The notes below the pieces were generated by a model. It made no database searches and was not told the origin of the DNA. It worked only from the letters and a program-made list of their open reading frames with translations. A DNA stretch of 64,000 nucleotides, from positions 124,001-188,000 of the forward strand of contig NZ_JARDUB010000006.1 of NCBI RefSeq assembly GCF_029360665.1. The letters are read 5' to 3'. The DNA is from Eudoraea chungangensis. GTDB lineage: Bacteria > Bacteroidota > Bacteroidia > Flavobacteriales > Flavobacteriaceae. Positions within the stretch are counted from its first letter, which is position 1; each line of letters opens with the position of its first letter. The translations under genes and the position numbers were made by a program. Below are positions 63,650 through 64,000 of this stretch, piece by piece.

Positions 63650-64000
63650 GGTTTCCCCATATTCTTGTTTTGAGTTTGTTTCTTTCTTTTCCCCTCTGGG
63701 GACAAGTAGAACAAGAACCCGTAGTTTGGTCGCAAGCTATAGAAAAAGTCTCTGACTCTGTCATTGAAATAAAGTTTGAAGGGCAAATTGAAGAGGGATG
63801 GCATGTGTATTCCCAATTCACAGACCCGGGTGGTTCGCTACCCAGTGAATTCACATTTAACGGAGCGGGAGAAGATTTTCTTCTGCTGGGTAAGACAGAA
63901 GAAAGTACAACGATAAAAGAATATAGTGATATTTTTGAGGTAGAGGAGACCTTTTTCAAAAAGAAGGCGGTTTTTACACAAAGGATTAAACTTCTAAATC
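63646..64000 (+). CDS. DsbD-like thiol:disulfide reductase, N-terminal part (3' partial)
   Basis: About 118 residues visible before the window ends. A signal peptide (cleaved near residue 20, after LWGQ) is followed by a beta-rich domain with EIKFEGQIEEGWHVYSQ and TDPGGSLPSEFTF, the pattern of the DsbD alpha-domain in Bacteroidetes cytochrome c biogenesis/DsbD proteins. The intact protein would carry electrons into the periplasm and keep CXXCH cysteines reduced for haem attachment. Starts at an ATG overlapping the tilS stop by 4 nt. Confidence 0.8.
   Translation, partial: MRFPHILVLSLFLSFPLWGQVEQEPVVWSQAIEKVSDSVIEIKFEGQIEEGWHVYSQFTDPGGSLPSEFTFNGAGEDFLLLGKTEESTTIKEYSDIFEVEETFFKKKAVFTQRIKLLN

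Noticed and set aside
1-64000. CRISPR array, insertion sequences, rRNA genes
   Set aside because: No regularly spaced repeats, no transposase genes with terminal inverted repeats and no rRNA sequence were recognised in the window.

Overview
The window looks like a chromosome segment of a flavobacterium (family Flavobacteriaceae; genus not determinable from sequence alone). The reasons are an AT-rich base composition, near absence of Shine-Dalgarno sequences, several Bacteroidetes-type promoters with the TAnnTTTG -7 box, genes typical of the group (BshB1, LytS/LytTR pair, DUF4136, a fused ResB/CcsA cytochrome synthetase, a RibBA with a dead second domain), and many periplasmic or lipoprotein genes with Bacteroidetes signal peptides.

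Left chromosomal part (1-30604). The 3' end of a System II cytochrome c synthetase is followed by a MATE exporter, a trans-sulfuration PLP enzyme coupled to bshB1, a TPR histidine kinase, tRNA-His with a textbook promoter, an M28 peptidase and small envelope proteins. Next come an Omp85-type barrel and an eight-haem CXXCH lipoprotein with HEAT and TPR repeats, whose haems the first gene of the window could help attach. A non-coding-looking gap (15.8-16.6 kb) hides a 56-residue membrane protein gene. After that lie lipoproteins, a membrane-anchored AraC-type regulator with TPRs, a methyltransferase, a YfcC transporter with an M20 deacylase, and a four-gene operon joining an ABA4-like protein, an unknown 7-TM protein and a LytS/LytTR two-component pair.

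Genomic island (30605-44658). A 14-kb element has inserted into the 3' end of tRNA-Ser(UGA). It is bounded by a 23-bp imperfect repeat of the tRNA end and carries inside each end a matching double TGTCAAC motif. It encodes a tyrosine integrase, a small HTH (excisionase-like) protein, a HUH rolling-circle Rep, a complete type I restriction-modification system (hsdM-hsdS-hsdR), a pentapeptide-repeat membrane protein broken by a single in-frame stop, and a two-gene unit of a PIN-domain nuclease and a proteasome-beta-like Ntn-hydrolase. The element also brings its own terminator to the tRNA gene. The PIN/Ntn pair is the best candidate here for an undescribed defence or toxin-type system.

Right chromosomal part (44659-64000). 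A TSUP transporter, a nitroreductase and a DegT-type aminotransferase face a leftward operon tpx-dgkA-ftsK-lolA-lptF/G-ribB. Then come nhaC, a methionine gamma-lyase-like gene divergent from an Lrp/AsnC regulator, lpd, a DUF1624-type acyltransferase, an FMN reductase, pabB, tilS and the start of a dsbD-like gene that runs off the window.
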